Origin: Firm-04 sp045617625
GTDB lineage: Bacteria; Bacillota; Clostridia; Oscillospirales; Ruminococcaceae
DNA length: 64,000 bases
Direction: 5' to 3'
NCBI GenBank assembly: GCA_045617625.1
Contig: JAZLJA010000036.1
Location: 14,753 to 78,752 of the forward strand
The position numbers and the translations under genes were made by a program. This document shows positions 41,928 to 50,430 of the stretch, one piece after another. The notes under the pieces were generated by a model. It worked only from the letters and a program-made list of their open reading frames with translations, made no database searches and was not told the DNA's origin. How positions within the stretch are numbered: the first letter of the stretch is position 1; every line of letters begins with the position of its first letter.

Positions 41928-43004
41928 ATGAAACGATTATCAGCACTTTTCACAGCATGGATGACTGCATTTGTTCTGCTGCAAACTATGTGTATGCCTG
42001 CAAATGCCGCACCTGATATCTCCGCAAAAGCCTGTGTGCTGATGGATGCGCAGACAGGTCTGCTGCTCTATGGGAAAAACAGTGACGAAAAACGTCCGAT
42101 GGCAAGCACCACCAAAATCATGACGGTGTTGCTGACGCTTGAATCGGGCAATCTGGACACGCCGTTTTCTGTGGACAGTGAAGCGATTCATGTGGAGGGC
42201 TCGTCGATGGGACTGCGTGAGGGCGATATCGTGACAAAACGTGCGCTCTGCATCGGAATGCTGCTGCCCTCAGGCAATGATGCGGCAAATGCCGCGGCAG
42301 TCAGAGTCGGGGGCGATATGCCGCATTTTTTGCAGCTGATGAACGCCCGTGCTGCTGAAATCGGCATGACACACACCTGCTTTGCATCGCCCTCGGGGCT
42401 GGATGCAGAGGGACACGGGGCTTCTGCATACGATATGGCACTGCTTGCGCGGGAAGCACTTCAGAATCCCGATTTTGCGGAGATTTGCAGTCAGCCGAGC
42501 ATGACGGTGTCGTTTGGAAATCCGCCTTATCCGCGGATGCTGCAAAACACAAACCGTCTGCTGAAGATGGATGATACCGTCATCGGGGTGAAAACGGGTT
42601 TCACCGATGCGGCAGGTCGATGTCTGGTCAGTGCGTGTGAGCGTGACGGCAGGCGGCTGATCTGCGTCACCTTGCACGACACAAACGACTGGGCTGACCA
42701 TCAAGCCCTTTATGATTACGGCTTTGCGGAAACTGCCGATGTGACGGTACCTCTGCCGCAAACGCGCACGCTGCCTGTCGAGGGGAGCAGCATTTGCGAG
42801 GTGCCTGTTTATGCAAAAACACCGCTGATGCTGACCGCATGGCACGGCGTTGCCGCTCAGGTGACGGAAACGCTTCTTCTGCCGCCGTTTGTGACAGCAC
42901 CGCTCAGAAAAGGCGATCCCGCAGGCACGCTGGTCTATACCTACGGTGCTGTTGAGGTTGCCCGTCTGCCGCTGCTCATCGGCGCAGATGTTGATGCAGT
43001 CTGA
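41928..43004 (+). CDS. D-alanyl-D-alanine carboxypeptidase, DacF/PBP5 type
   Basis: Secreted penicillin-binding enzyme that trims the terminal D-Ala of peptidoglycan stems. A signal peptide (1-27) is followed by peptidase family S11 motifs: SxxK as S60-T-T-K63, SGN near 115 in LLPSGNDAANAA, and KTG near 223 in GVKTGFTDAAG. A C-terminal PBP5-like beta domain follows (about 275-355). It lacks the usual amphipathic membrane anchor at the very end, so it may be released or held otherwise. 358 residues. The upstream 250 bases hold the SPFH terminator; no consensus sigma-A promoter was found directly before it. Confidence 0.93.
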   Translation: MKRLSALFTAWMTAFVLLQTMCMPANAAPDISAKACVLMDAQTGLLLYGKNSDEKRPMASTTKIMTVLLTLESGNLDTPFSVDSEAIHVEGSSMGLREGDIVTKRALCIGMLLPSGNDAANAAAVRVGGDMPHFLQLMNARAAEIGMTHTCFASPSGLDAEGHGASAYDMALLAREALQNPDFAEICSQPSMTVSFGNPPYPRMLQNTNRLLKMDDTVIGVKTGFTDAAGRCLVSACERDGRRLICVTLHDTNDWADHQALYDYGFAETADVTVPLPQTRTLPVEGSSICEVPVYAKTPLMLTAWHGVAAQVTETLLLPPFVTAPLRKGDPAGTLVYTYGAVEVARLPLLIGADVDAV

Positions 43005-43070
43005 GCGCATATTTTCTTTTTATCATAATTTTTTCACCATTTCTTTATTGTTTCTTAATCATTTTGAGTC

Positions 43071-43099
43071 TTGTTTTTTCAGAAAAAACGCGGTATAAT
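43071..43099 (+). promoter_or_regulatory. Sigma-A promoter of the LTA-synthase-like gene
   Basis: TTGTTT (43071-43076), 17 bp, TATAAT (43094-43099). Confidence 0.75.
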
Positions 43100-43192
43100 A
43101 TGGATAATCTGATCTGAAGCGAAGCCGCGCAGATTCAGAGAAACATAAGATATTATACATCGCTGCTGTTTACGAATCGAGGCAAATCAAAA

Positions 43193-45001
43193 ATGAAAGC
43201 ACAGCATTCAACCCCTGTTTCCCATGAAGTGAACCGCTCACAGCCGTCGTTTTGGGTGCGCCTGCAAAAAAGGCGCATGGAGCATCAGACAAACGACCGC
43301 CTGTTCAACGCATTCCTGATGATTTTGTTTCCCGCATTTATCGTTTGTCTTGCAGAAGTGAACCAACACATCGAAGTCACGGATTTTCTGCGTTTTTGCA
43401 TTCAGCGTCCGTCAGTCATGCTGTTTGATTTCTTCATGGCATATCTGATGTTTGCAGCCCTTTTGCTGTTCACCAACCGTGGCTGGATCGCATCGTGGAT
43501 CCAGGGCATCGGCTATATGATCGTCAGCATTGTGGAGCTGTTCAAGTACAGCACCAACGGCAACCACTTCAAGCTTGCAGATCTTTCCCTGACCTCCAAT
43601 GTCAAAAATCTCACAAGCTTTGCGTACATCAAGATCACGCCTGCACTCATCATATATCTGACACTGCTTGTCGTGGTGCTTGGCTTGATATATATGCAGA
43701 ATCCGAAGTTTTCGGCATCATGGCGCAAGCGACTGGCACCTGCACTCTGCTGCACCGCCGCTTATGCCGCCGTGATCTGCATTCCTTCCGTTTCTGAATC
43801 CGTTTACGGATTTTTCGATGTGGATACGTCCGCCTCACATAATGCGTTTGCCACCAACGAAAAATTTGAGAATAACAGTATGCTCGCTTTTATTGCGGAG
43901 ACCACTTCCGAACGTCTTGGCAATCTGCCTGTTGAGCCTGATCGTTACAGCCCTGAGGTGGTGGAAAGCCTGCTTACCGAAGAACCCACCGCATCGGGCA
44001 ATGCGAAAAAGCCGAATGTGGTGGTCATCATGTCGGAATCGTTTGCGGATTTTCGCAGGGTGTCGTCAACGCCGCTTGCCACTGACGCCTATGACGCATT
44101 CGACCGCGCCGCTGATCGAAGCAGAAAATGCAGCGTTGTTGTGCCGACCTTTGCATCCTATACCGTGCGCACGGAATTTGAACTGATGTTTGGTCTGCCT
44201 GTGCGCTCGCTGATGGACACCATCACCCCGCAGCAGGAAATTTCCGTGGAAGCCCCTGCCTCTATGGTATCGTATCTGGATCATATCGGCTATCAGACCG
44301 TCTATGTGCATCCGTTCACAGGGACATTTTACGGCAGAGACGAGATCTATGCGACCTATGGCTTCGATCGGATGCTGTTTGACGAAGATCTGACCGTTCC
44401 GGTGGAATATTTCGGCAACGGATATATTTCTGACCGCACCGTGGCAAATCAGATCTTGCAGCTGATGCAGGAAAGTGATGCGCCGCTGTATGTTCATGCC
44501 ACGACCATGCAGAATCATCAGCCCTATGACTGGATCGAGAATCAATCGGAACTGAATGTGTATCTGGAGGGTGTGCGTGCAACGGGCGATGCCTTGTGTG
44601 CGCTGATGGATGGTATCGAAGCGCTCAACGAGCCGACGGTGCTGTTGTTTGTGGGCGATCATTTCCCCTCCATGCGTGCTGAGGGCAACATTTATGACGC
44701 AATGGGCATCGACAGTGAAAATTGTGCGGTGCTGTACGAGCAGCCTGCGCTGGTGTGGAGCAATTTCGGACTTGATTCTTCCAATCTGCCCACAGAGACG
44801 GTATCAGTGTTTTATATGACGCCTGCGATCTGTGAAGCGGCGGGGCTGCCGCTGGATTCGTTCTATGCGACGGTGCTGGCACAGCAGAAGAAGGATCCTG
44901 TTTACACATCCATTTTCATGGATGCGGAAGAACGCAATGAAACGCTTGACCTGCTGACGTATGATCGGATTCTGGGCATGAATTATTCGGGAAATGACTG
45001 A
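43193..45001 (+). CDS. LTA-synthase-family membrane sulfatase-fold enzyme
   Basis: 602 residues. About five transmembrane helices in the first 210 residues precede an extracellular sulfatase-fold domain (about 275-560). It carries NVVVIMSESFADF (metal-binding Glu), SYTVRTEFELMFGLPV (the catalytic Thr region of LtaS), HATTMQNHQPYD (His) and LLFVGDHFP (Asp-His). LtaS-type enzymes transfer glycerol phosphate from phosphatidylglycerol to make lipoteichoic acid. Relatives can be phosphoethanolamine or glycerophosphate transferases. It is longer at the N-terminus than typical, with a basic leader of about 40 residues. Single gene. Confidence 0.9.
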   Translation: MKAQHSTPVSHEVNRSQPSFWVRLQKRRMEHQTNDRLFNAFLMILFPAFIVCLAEVNQHIEVTDFLRFCIQRPSVMLFDFFMAYLMFAALLLFTNRGWIASWIQGIGYMIVSIVELFKYSTNGNHFKLADLSLTSNVKNLTSFAYIKITPALIIYLTLLVVVLGLIYMQNPKFSASWRKRLAPALCCTAAYAAVICIPSVSESVYGFFDVDTSASHNAFATNEKFENNSMLAFIAETTSERLGNLPVEPDRYSPEVVESLLTEEPTASGNAKKPNVVVIMSESFADFRRVSSTPLATDAYDAFDRAADRSRKCSVVVPTFASYTVRTEFELMFGLPVRSLMDTITPQQEISVEAPASMVSYLDHIGYQTVYVHPFTGTFYGRDEIYATYGFDRMLFDEDLTVPVEYFGNGYISDRTVANQILQLMQESDAPLYVHATTMQNHQPYDWIENQSELNVYLEGVRATGDALCALMDGIEALNEPTVLLFVGDHFPSMRAEGNIYDAMGIDSENCAVLYEQPALVWSNFGLDSSNLPTETVSVFYMTPAICEAAGLPLDSFYATVLAQQKKDPVYTSIFMDAEERNETLDLLTYDRILGMNYSGND

Positions 45002-45018
45002 GATTCATCTTGATAAAC

Positions 45019-45051
45019 AAAGCGGACGACCTTTTGCAGGTCGTCCGCTTT
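45019..45051. terminator. Bidirectional terminator (GCGGACGAC type, second copy)
   Basis: AAAGCGGACGACC / GGTCGTCCGCTTT, 13-bp stem, 7-nt loop. It separates the convergent LTA-synthase and HEPN genes and closely matches 35967-35998 in both arms. Confidence 0.88.
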
Positions 45052-45089
45052 GCTTGTCGTGCCGTTTATATAATGGGAATTTCCAATGC

Positions 45090-45530
45090 TTATTTCGGTT
45101 TCTTCTGGCGATAGCTTGCAAAATCAAACTTCACGAGGCTGTTCACAAACGTCAGAATGTCTGATGTCACGTCCAACAGTTCCTCAGAGGTCTTTTCGTC
45201 AAGCTGCAAAAGGAAGTCGGCAGGGTACCGTGCTTCAATGTAGTAGTGGTTGAGATTCGTTGTGGCAGGCAGCCATTTTTTGAAATGTGGATCATCCTGC
45301 ATTGCCTGCTTGCACAAAAACGGCAGGTTGTGTCCGTCATAAAGCCGATGCCGTTTCCAGAGCAGATATCCCTTGATGCTTTTTTCCACACACTGATGAC
45401 AATGAAATGCCACCTGATTCAGACAGCGGTTATCCTCCACGAGAATGCGGGCACAGCGCAGATCAATCGCTGCATAATAGAGCCAGTCAAAATAGCGTTT
45501 GCTGTCGTTGTCGCGGTATCCTCTACCCAT
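45090..45530 (-). CDS. HEPN-domain protein of a HEPN/MNT-like pair
   Basis: 146-residue all-helical HEPN protein. It shows the family core FHCHQCVEKSIKGYLLWK and an R-x4-H motif (R-L-Y-D-G-H near 81-86), the putative RNase site of HEPN toxins. In known HEPN-MNT (HepT-MntA) toxin-antitoxin systems the HEPN RNase is silenced by a nucleotidyltransferase partner. Here the start codon lies inside the last codons of the MNT-like gene (8-base overlap), with AGGTG upstream. The pair follows rnz closely, so it may be expressed constitutively. Some HEPN-MNT pairs have other roles. Confidence 0.82.
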   Translation of the reverse strand: MGRGYRDNDSKRYFDWLYYAAIDLRCARILVEDNRCLNQVAFHCHQCVEKSIKGYLLWKRHRLYDGHNLPFLCKQAMQDDPHFKKWLPATTNLNHYYIEARYPADFLLQLDEKTSEELLDVTSDILTFVNSLVKFDFASYRQKKPK

Positions 45531-45831
45531 AAAGCACCTCACCTGTCTCCGCAATCGACCATGCAAATGTGCGCGGGTCAGTGGAAAGCGTATTCCATTC
45601 GCTTTCTTTGTAAATTACAAGGTCATAGGGATAATCGCAGTCAACTGCGGTGTAGAGATAGCATTCCAGTTCTGAGATGTTCGGGGTGTCATCGCTGACG
45701 ATCACCGCCAGCTTGAAGCTGCGCAGTTCCCCTGTCTGGTGGTTCGATTTGTGGCTGATGTAGTAGATTTTCAGGGGTTTTCCAAGCTTTGCGATCTCAT
45801 CTGCCGTTGCTTGGATCTCAGTGAAATTCAT
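45523..45831 (-). CDS. Degenerate minimal nucleotidyltransferase (MNT-like)
   Basis: 102 residues. The C-terminal half (DYPYDLVIYKESEWNTL, then AETGEVLYG) closely resembles MNT proteins of HEPN-MNT modules. The N-terminal active site is altered. Where MNTs carry G-S-x-A-R-G and D-x-D, this protein reads YYISHKSNHQTG and RSFKLAVIV, so the catalytic Ser-Gly and both Asp residues look lost. It may bind its HEPN partner without AMPylating it. GGAG lies 10 bases before the ATG; the gene starts 22 bases after rnz. Confidence 0.7.
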   Translation of the reverse strand: MNFTEIQATADEIAKLGKPLKIYYISHKSNHQTGELRSFKLAVIVSDDTPNISELECYLYTAVDCDYPYDLVIYKESEWNTLSTDPRTFAWSIAETGEVLYG

Positions 45832-45853
45832 ATCGGGACGCTCCTTTCATGAT

Positions 45854-46765
45854 TTAATCGGAAAACCGCAGTTCTGTGCGGATCCCGTCATAGGCACAGG
45901 CGGTTTGCGGGAAAATATCTGCGGCGTTTGCAAGAAACGCTTCAGGATCGGGGAGTGAGGGGCTGTAATGCGTGAGCCACAGTGATTTGACATTTGCAAG
46001 CTTTGCGATCTCAGCAGCCTCCGAAAACAGCATATGCGCCGTTTCCACGGCTTTGTCGAGCTTTTCATCTTCGCCGTACATTCCCTCGCAAATGAACAGA
46101 TCGGCACTGTCCGCATATTTTGCGATCGCGGGGACAGGGCGTGAATCGGTGCAGTAGGTCAGTTTGAGCCCTTTGCGCGGTTTGCCGAGCACCTGCGACT
46201 GATGATACACCGTGCCGTCCTCTGCGACAGCCGTCTCCTGCTTTTGCAAAACGCCCCACAATCGCTGCGGGATGCCCGCAGCCTTGGCACGTTCCACATC
46301 GAATTTGCCCGCATGCGGCAAATGCACACTGAATCCGTAGCAGGGGAGCGTGTGACGAACAGCAAAGGCGGTCAGGACTGCATCTCCAAAGGGGAAAGTC
46401 TCGGCGGGTTCGGTCAGTTCACGGAGTTCGAGTTCAAAGGGCAGTTCGGGTGCGATGACACGCAGCCCTGCGATCGTGTGATGCAGCCCGCGCGGTCCCA
46501 GAATGGTCAGCGGCGCGGTGCGCCCCTCGTTGCCCATCGAAAGCAGCAGTCCGACCAATCCGCTGATGTGGTCAGCGTGAAAATGCGTGATGCAGAGCAG
46601 ATCAATGCTTTGAAAGGAAACGCCTGCGCATTTGAGCGCGATCTGTGTGCCCTCACCGCAGTCAATGAGCATGGTGCTGCCCTGTTGACGAATCCAGCAG
46701 CAGCAAAGCCAACGGTTTTTCAGCGGCATGGTGCCGCCTGTGCCGCCCAAAACGACTTCCAGCAT
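45854..46765 (-). CDS. rnz: Ribonuclease Z
   Basis: Metallo-beta-lactamase-fold endonuclease that matures tRNA 3' ends, 304 residues. The zinc motif HFHADH is near 58-63 in LLCITHFHADHISGL; further ligands lie in TDSRPV, ADLFICEGMYGED and LWLTHYSP. AAAGGAG lies before the ATG; the frame extends upstream across the promoter and is not used. First gene of a probable rnz-MNT-HEPN operon. CCA is already encoded in the nearby tRNA-Arg gene. Confidence 0.93.
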   Translation of the reverse strand: MLEVVLGGTGGTMPLKNRWLCCCWIRQQGSTMLIDCGEGTQIALKCAGVSFQSIDLLCITHFHADHISGLVGLLLSMGNEGRTAPLTILGPRGLHHTIAGLRVIAPELPFELELRELTEPAETFPFGDAVLTAFAVRHTLPCYGFSVHLPHAGKFDVERAKAAGIPQRLWGVLQKQETAVAEDGTVYHQSQVLGKPRKGLKLTYCTDSRPVPAIAKYADSADLFICEGMYGEDEKLDKAVETAHMLFSEAAEIAKLANVKSLWLTHYSPSLPDPEAFLANAADIFPQTACAYDGIRTELRFSD

Positions 46766-46798
46766 TCGTCTGCTCCTTTCCTTTGTGATGATGCTTTT

Positions 46799-46827
46799 AT
46801 TATACCGCGTTTGGCAGGATTTGTCAA
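46799..46827 (-). promoter_or_regulatory. Consensus promoter of the rnz operon
   Basis: On the minus strand TTGACA (46822-46827), 17 bp, TATAAT (46799-46804): perfect hexamers. Confidence 0.92.
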
Positions 46828-46960
46828 TCGGTTCACAGGGCAAATCAGCGCGAAGTACAGTCTGCCGCGTAAGATTCTGCGCACTTTGCATACAGATTGC
46901 ACAAATCAGACATATGGATGTTCAGCAAACTATCCAAAACGAAAAATCGAAAAATACCGC

Positions 46961-46989
46961 TTGACAAATGCGTTCCACTGTGCTATAAT
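46961..46989 (+). promoter_or_regulatory. Consensus promoter of tRNA-Arg
   Basis: TTGACA (46961-46966), 17 bp, TATAAT (46984-46989), 33 bases before the tRNA. Perfect hexamers, as expected for a stable RNA gene. Confidence 0.92.
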
Positions 46990-47022
46990 ATTTATCGTTG
47001 ACGGGAACAAGCCCGAAACAAT

Positions 47023-47099
47023 GCGCCGGTAGCTCAGTTGGATAGAGTGACTGGCTACGAACCAGTAGGTCGGGGGTTCGAATCCCTTCCGGCGCACCA
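47023..47099 (+). tRNA. tRNA-Arg (anticodon ACG)
   Basis: Full cloverleaf. The acceptor stem GCGCCGG pairs with CCGGCGC. The D arm is AGCTCAGTTGGATAGAGT, the anticodon stem ACTGG/CCAGT carries loop CTACGAA with anticodon ACG, and the T arm is GGGGGTTCGAATCCC. CCA is encoded (47097-47099). A34 would be edited to inosine to read CGU, CGC and CGA. Confidence 0.97.
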
Positions 47100-47129
47100 A
47101 AATCCCTGCTCGTTTGAGTGGGGATTTTT
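47100..47129 (+). terminator. Terminator of tRNA-Arg
   Basis: AAATCCC / GGGATTT stem with T residues at 47125-47129, directly after the CCA end. Confidence 0.7.
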
Positions 47130-47147
47130 CATCATCCATATCAAAAA

Positions 47148-47313
47148 CCTTATCACGAGTGGTGGAGGGACGGGTCCTGTGAAGCCACGGCAACCGCATC
47201 TCACGATGAATGGTGCCAAATCCTGCGGCGGTGCGTTGCATCTGCCGAAAGATGAGGAACGTAATGCAACAGCAAGCGGCAGCATTCGTTTCCTGCGAAT
47301 GTGCCGCTTTTTT
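47148..47313 (+). promoter_or_regulatory. SAM-I (S-box) riboswitch controlling metK
   Basis: Aptamer at about 47148-47257. P1 is formed by CCTTATC and GATGAGG. The conserved core GAGGGACGGGTCCTGTGAAG is followed by CACGGCAACC, and GGTGCCAAATCCTGC is the J3/4-P4 region of S-box RNAs. A strong terminator follows (AAGCGGCA-CATTCG / CGAATG-TGCCGCTT, 47274-47309) with six T. SAM binding should favour the terminator and shut off metK. Transcription probably enters from a promoter around 47100-47147 that I could not define, or from tRNA read-through. Confidence 0.95.
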
Positions 47314-47331
47314 CGTTGAAAGGACAGAAAC

Positions 47332-48504
47332 ATGAAAAGATTCTTTACATCCGAATCGGTCACGGAGGGACATCCCGACAAAATCTGTGACCAGATCTCT
47401 GACGCGGTTCTGGATGCCATTCTCGAACAAGATCCTGCGGCGCGTGTTGCGTGCGAAACCTGCTGTACCACGGGCATGGTGCTTTGCATGGGCGAAATTT
47501 CCACCACGGCATCTGTCGATATCCCGCGCATTGCACGCGAGGTCATTCTCGATATCGGCTATGACCGTGCGAAATACGGCTTTGACGGTCACACTTGCGC
47601 GGTGCTGACCACCATCGACAAGCAGTCGGGCGACATTGCACAGGGCGTTGACTGCGCGTTCGACCGCACAGAGGACGAAATGGATGCACAGGGTGCAGGC
47701 GATCAGGGCATGATGTTCGGTTTTGCCTGCGATGAAACCCCCGAACTGATGCCGCTGCCGATCTCGCTTGCCCAAAAGCTTGCACTTCGTCTGACTGCCG
47801 TGCGGAAAAACGGCACGCTCAATTATCTGCGCCCCGATGGAAAAACGCAGGTCACTGTTGAATATGAAAATGATGTGCCTGTGCGCGTGGATACCGTGGT
47901 CGTTTCCACACAGCACGCGGAATCGGTCACGATGGAGCAGATTCGTGCAGATTTGCTGGAACTTGTGATCCGTCCGACCATTCCTGCCAATCTGATGGAC
48001 GCAGATACGAAGATTTTCGTCAACCCGACGGGAAGATTTGTCATTGGCGGTCCGCAGGGCGACAGCGGTCTGACAGGCAGAAAAATCATTGTGGACACCT
48101 ATGGCGGCTATTCGCGGCATGGCGGCGGTGCTTTTTCGGGCAAGGATCCCTCAAAGGTTGACCGCTCGGCTGCGTATATGACGCGGTATATTGCGAAGAA
48201 CATCGTGGCGGCAGGGCTGGCAAAGCGCTGTGAGGTGCAGCTTGCCTATGCAATCGGTGTGGCGAAGCCTGTTTCGGTGTTTGTGGAGACATTCGGAACG
48301 GGCACTGCGGATGATGAAACGCTTGCAGCGGCGGTATCGGCTTGCTTTGATCTGCGTCCTGCCGGAATCATCCGTACACTTGATCTGCGCAAACCGCAGT
48401 ATCGCAAGCTGGCAGCATACGGGCACATGGGCAGAGAAGATCTGATGCCTGCATGGGAGCGCACCGACAAAGTCGATGCACTGAAAGCATATCTGAACAA
48501 ATAA
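47332..48504 (+). CDS. metK: S-adenosylmethionine synthetase
   Basis: Makes SAM from methionine and ATP; 390 residues, normal length. Signature blocks: FTSESVTEGHPDKICDQISD at the N-terminus, GAGDQGMMFGFAC (phosphate loop region), GRFVIGGPQGDSGLTGRKI, and GGGAFSGKDPSKVDRSAAY (P-loop-like motif). AAAGGAC lies before the ATG. Controlled by the SAM-I riboswitch just upstream, giving product feedback. Confidence 0.98.
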   Translation: MKRFFTSESVTEGHPDKICDQISDAVLDAILEQDPAARVACETCCTTGMVLCMGEISTTASVDIPRIAREVILDIGYDRAKYGFDGHTCAVLTTIDKQSGDIAQGVDCAFDRTEDEMDAQGAGDQGMMFGFACDETPELMPLPISLAQKLALRLTAVRKNGTLNYLRPDGKTQVTVEYENDVPVRVDTVVVSTQHAESVTMEQIRADLLELVIRPTIPANLMDADTKIFVNPTGRFVIGGPQGDSGLTGRKIIVDTYGGYSRHGGGAFSGKDPSKVDRSAAYMTRYIAKNIVAAGLAKRCEVQLAYAIGVAKPVSVFVETFGTGTADDETLAAAVSACFDLRPAGIIRTLDLRKPQYRKLAAYGHMGREDLMPAWERTDKVDALKAYLNK

Positions 48505-48513
48505 TCTGATCAT

Positions 48514-48567
48514 AAAAGGTTCGCGGCATGACTCCGAAATGTTCATGCGGCGAACCTTTTGTTTTTG
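48514..48567 (+). terminator. Terminator of metK
   Basis: AAAAGGTTCGC / GCGAACCTTTT with an inner GCATG/CATGC stem (48514-48560) and a T-rich tail. Confidence 0.88.
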
Positions 48568-48642
48568 CTGCCGCTGATAGAATGGTTCCGCAAAATCGCA
48601 AAATCGCCAAATCATAATCATCGAAGATACTGCTTTCCCGCA

Positions 48643-48671
48643 TTGACTTTTTTTGCGGATTGTGGTATCAT
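48643..48671 (+). promoter_or_regulatory. Sigma-A promoter of ade
   Basis: TTGACT (48643-48648), 17 bp, TATCAT (48666-48671). No purine riboswitch in the short leader. Confidence 0.78.
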
Positions 48672-48717
48672 ATTTCATGAAAGCTTCGGCTCAATCTTCA
48701 AAATCGGAGGGATACCC

Positions 48718-50415
48718 ATGAAACTGAATATCGAATCCGGAAAACGACTGATCGCCGTCGCACGCGGCGATGCGCCTGCAGATCTGGTGCTGAAAAATGC
48801 CCACTATCTCAACGTGTTCACCAACGCCTGGTGCGATGGCGACATCGCTGTGGCTGAGGGGAAAATCGCAGGCATCGGCGGTGAATATGTCGGAAAAGAG
48901 ATTATTGATGCTGGCGGAAAATGGGTCGTCCCTGCACTGATCGATGCGCACATTCATCTCGAAAGCGCGATCGTCGCGCCGCGTGAATTTGCCCGAATCG
49001 CTCTTGCACACGGCACGGGCGTTGTCGTGACTGACCCCCATGAGATCTCCAACGTCATCGGAACCGACGGCATCCGCTATATCTTGCAGGCAACCGAAAA
49101 TCTCGGCCTTGATGTGCGCGTGATGCTGCCCTCCTGTGTGCCTGCCACGCCTCTCGACGAAAACGCAGGCGCACTTTCGGCTGAGGATATCGACGAATTT
49201 TACGATAATCCGCGTGTTCTGGGACTTGCTGAGATGATGGATTATGTGGGCGCATACAGCAGTGACGCAACGATCGCAAAAATCACGGCGGCGCACGCAC
49301 ACGGCAAGATCGTTGATGGTCATGCACCCGCGCTGACAGGCAGGGTGCTGGATGGTTATATCGCGGCAGGGATCTATTCTGACCATGAGTGCGATAATCT
49401 CGAAAATGCGCTTGAAAAGCTGCAAAAGGGACAGTATATCATGATTCGTGAGGGCACTGCGGCACGCAATCTTGCGGCACTGATGCCTCTGCTGACTCCG
49501 CAGTATGCGTCGCGCTGCCTGTTTGCAACCGACGACAAGCATCCAAACGATTTGCTCGAAAAGGGGCACATCGACTATATGCTGCGTGAATGCTTTGCTG
49601 CGGGCGTTGACCCGATTCTTGCGCTGAAAGCCGCCACATTCAATGCTGCACAGTATTTTTCCCTGCGGCAGAAAGGTGCGATTGCAGGCGGATATGATGC
49701 GGATCTGATTTTGCTCGACGATTTGCAGTCGTTTGCCATCGACCGCGTGTGGTGCGGCGGTGTTCTGCGGGCTGAAAAGGGCACTGCATCACCGATGCCT
49801 GCGCCGCAAATCGACGCGGCTTTGCTTGCCAAGGCGCATGACACCATGCACACCGATCAGATCTCTGCGGAGATGCTTGCGTGCGGTGAAAAGCCTGTGA
49901 TCGGGCTGCTGGCAGGCGAATTGCTCACCACTGACTGCGGCATGGCTGACGGCATCGACTTTGCAAACGACATTCTCAAGGTTGCGGTGGTGGAGCGTCA
50001 CAGGAACACAGGACACATCGGCATCGGTTATCTTAAAGGCTACGGCTTGCGCAGGGGCGCGGTGGCAACAAGCATCGCGCATGATTCGCATAACATCATA
50101 GCGGTTGGTGCCTCGGATGCGGATATCTGTGCGGCGGTCAATCGTGTGATTGCCGAAAAAGGCGGTATTTTCGTTGTGGACGGTGACCAAGTGACAGGGC
50201 TGCCGCTGGAAATCGGCGGGCTGATGAGTGAGCAGCCGATGGAACAGGTCAATGCGGCATTGGAGGCTGCAAAAGCGGCGGCGTATGCGCTGGGCGTGAA
50301 TGCGGAGATCGACCCGTTTATGTCTCTTTCGTTCCTCAGCCTGCCTGTGATCCCTGCGCTGAAAATCCTGACAAAAGGCGTGTTTGACGTCACGACATTT
50401 TCTTATCGGGAATAA
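48718..50415 (+). CDS. ade: Adenine deaminase
   Basis: AdeC/YerA-type amidohydrolase converting adenine to hypoxanthine for purine salvage; 565 residues, normal for the family. Metal motif IDAHIHLES near 80 and TDPHEISNV near 105. The GxxDGHAP-type histidine block is present as KIVDGHAPALTG, with FATDDKHPNDL and the C-terminal FVVDGDQVTGLPLEIGGLMS. CGGAGG lies 8 bases before the ATG; upstream in-frame codons are not used. Followed after 15 bases by a phosphatase gene, probably co-transcribed. Confidence 0.96.
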   Translation: MKLNIESGKRLIAVARGDAPADLVLKNAHYLNVFTNAWCDGDIAVAEGKIAGIGGEYVGKEIIDAGGKWVVPALIDAHIHLESAIVAPREFARIALAHGTGVVVTDPHEISNVIGTDGIRYILQATENLGLDVRVMLPSCVPATPLDENAGALSAEDIDEFYDNPRVLGLAEMMDYVGAYSSDATIAKITAAHAHGKIVDGHAPALTGRVLDGYIAAGIYSDHECDNLENALEKLQKGQYIMIREGTAARNLAALMPLLTPQYASRCLFATDDKHPNDLLEKGHIDYMLRECFAAGVDPILALKAATFNAAQYFSLRQKGAIAGGYDADLILLDDLQSFAIDRVWCGGVLRAEKGTASPMPAPQIDAALLAKAHDTMHTDQISAEMLACGEKPVIGLLAGELLTTDCGMADGIDFANDILKVAVVERHRNTGHIGIGYLKGYGLRRGAVATSIAHDSHNIIAVGASDADICAAVNRVIAEKGGIFVVDGDQVTGLPLEIGGLMSEQPMEQVNAALEAAKAAAYALGVNAEIDPFMSLSFLSLPVIPALKILTKGVFDVTTFSYRE

Positions 50416-50430
50416 GGAGCGCAGGACACG

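Noticed and set aside
47023..47130. tRNA-Arg as an integration site for a mobile element
   Set aside because: No integrase gene and no repeat of the tRNA 3' end was noticed elsewhere in the window; the following hairpin is its terminator.
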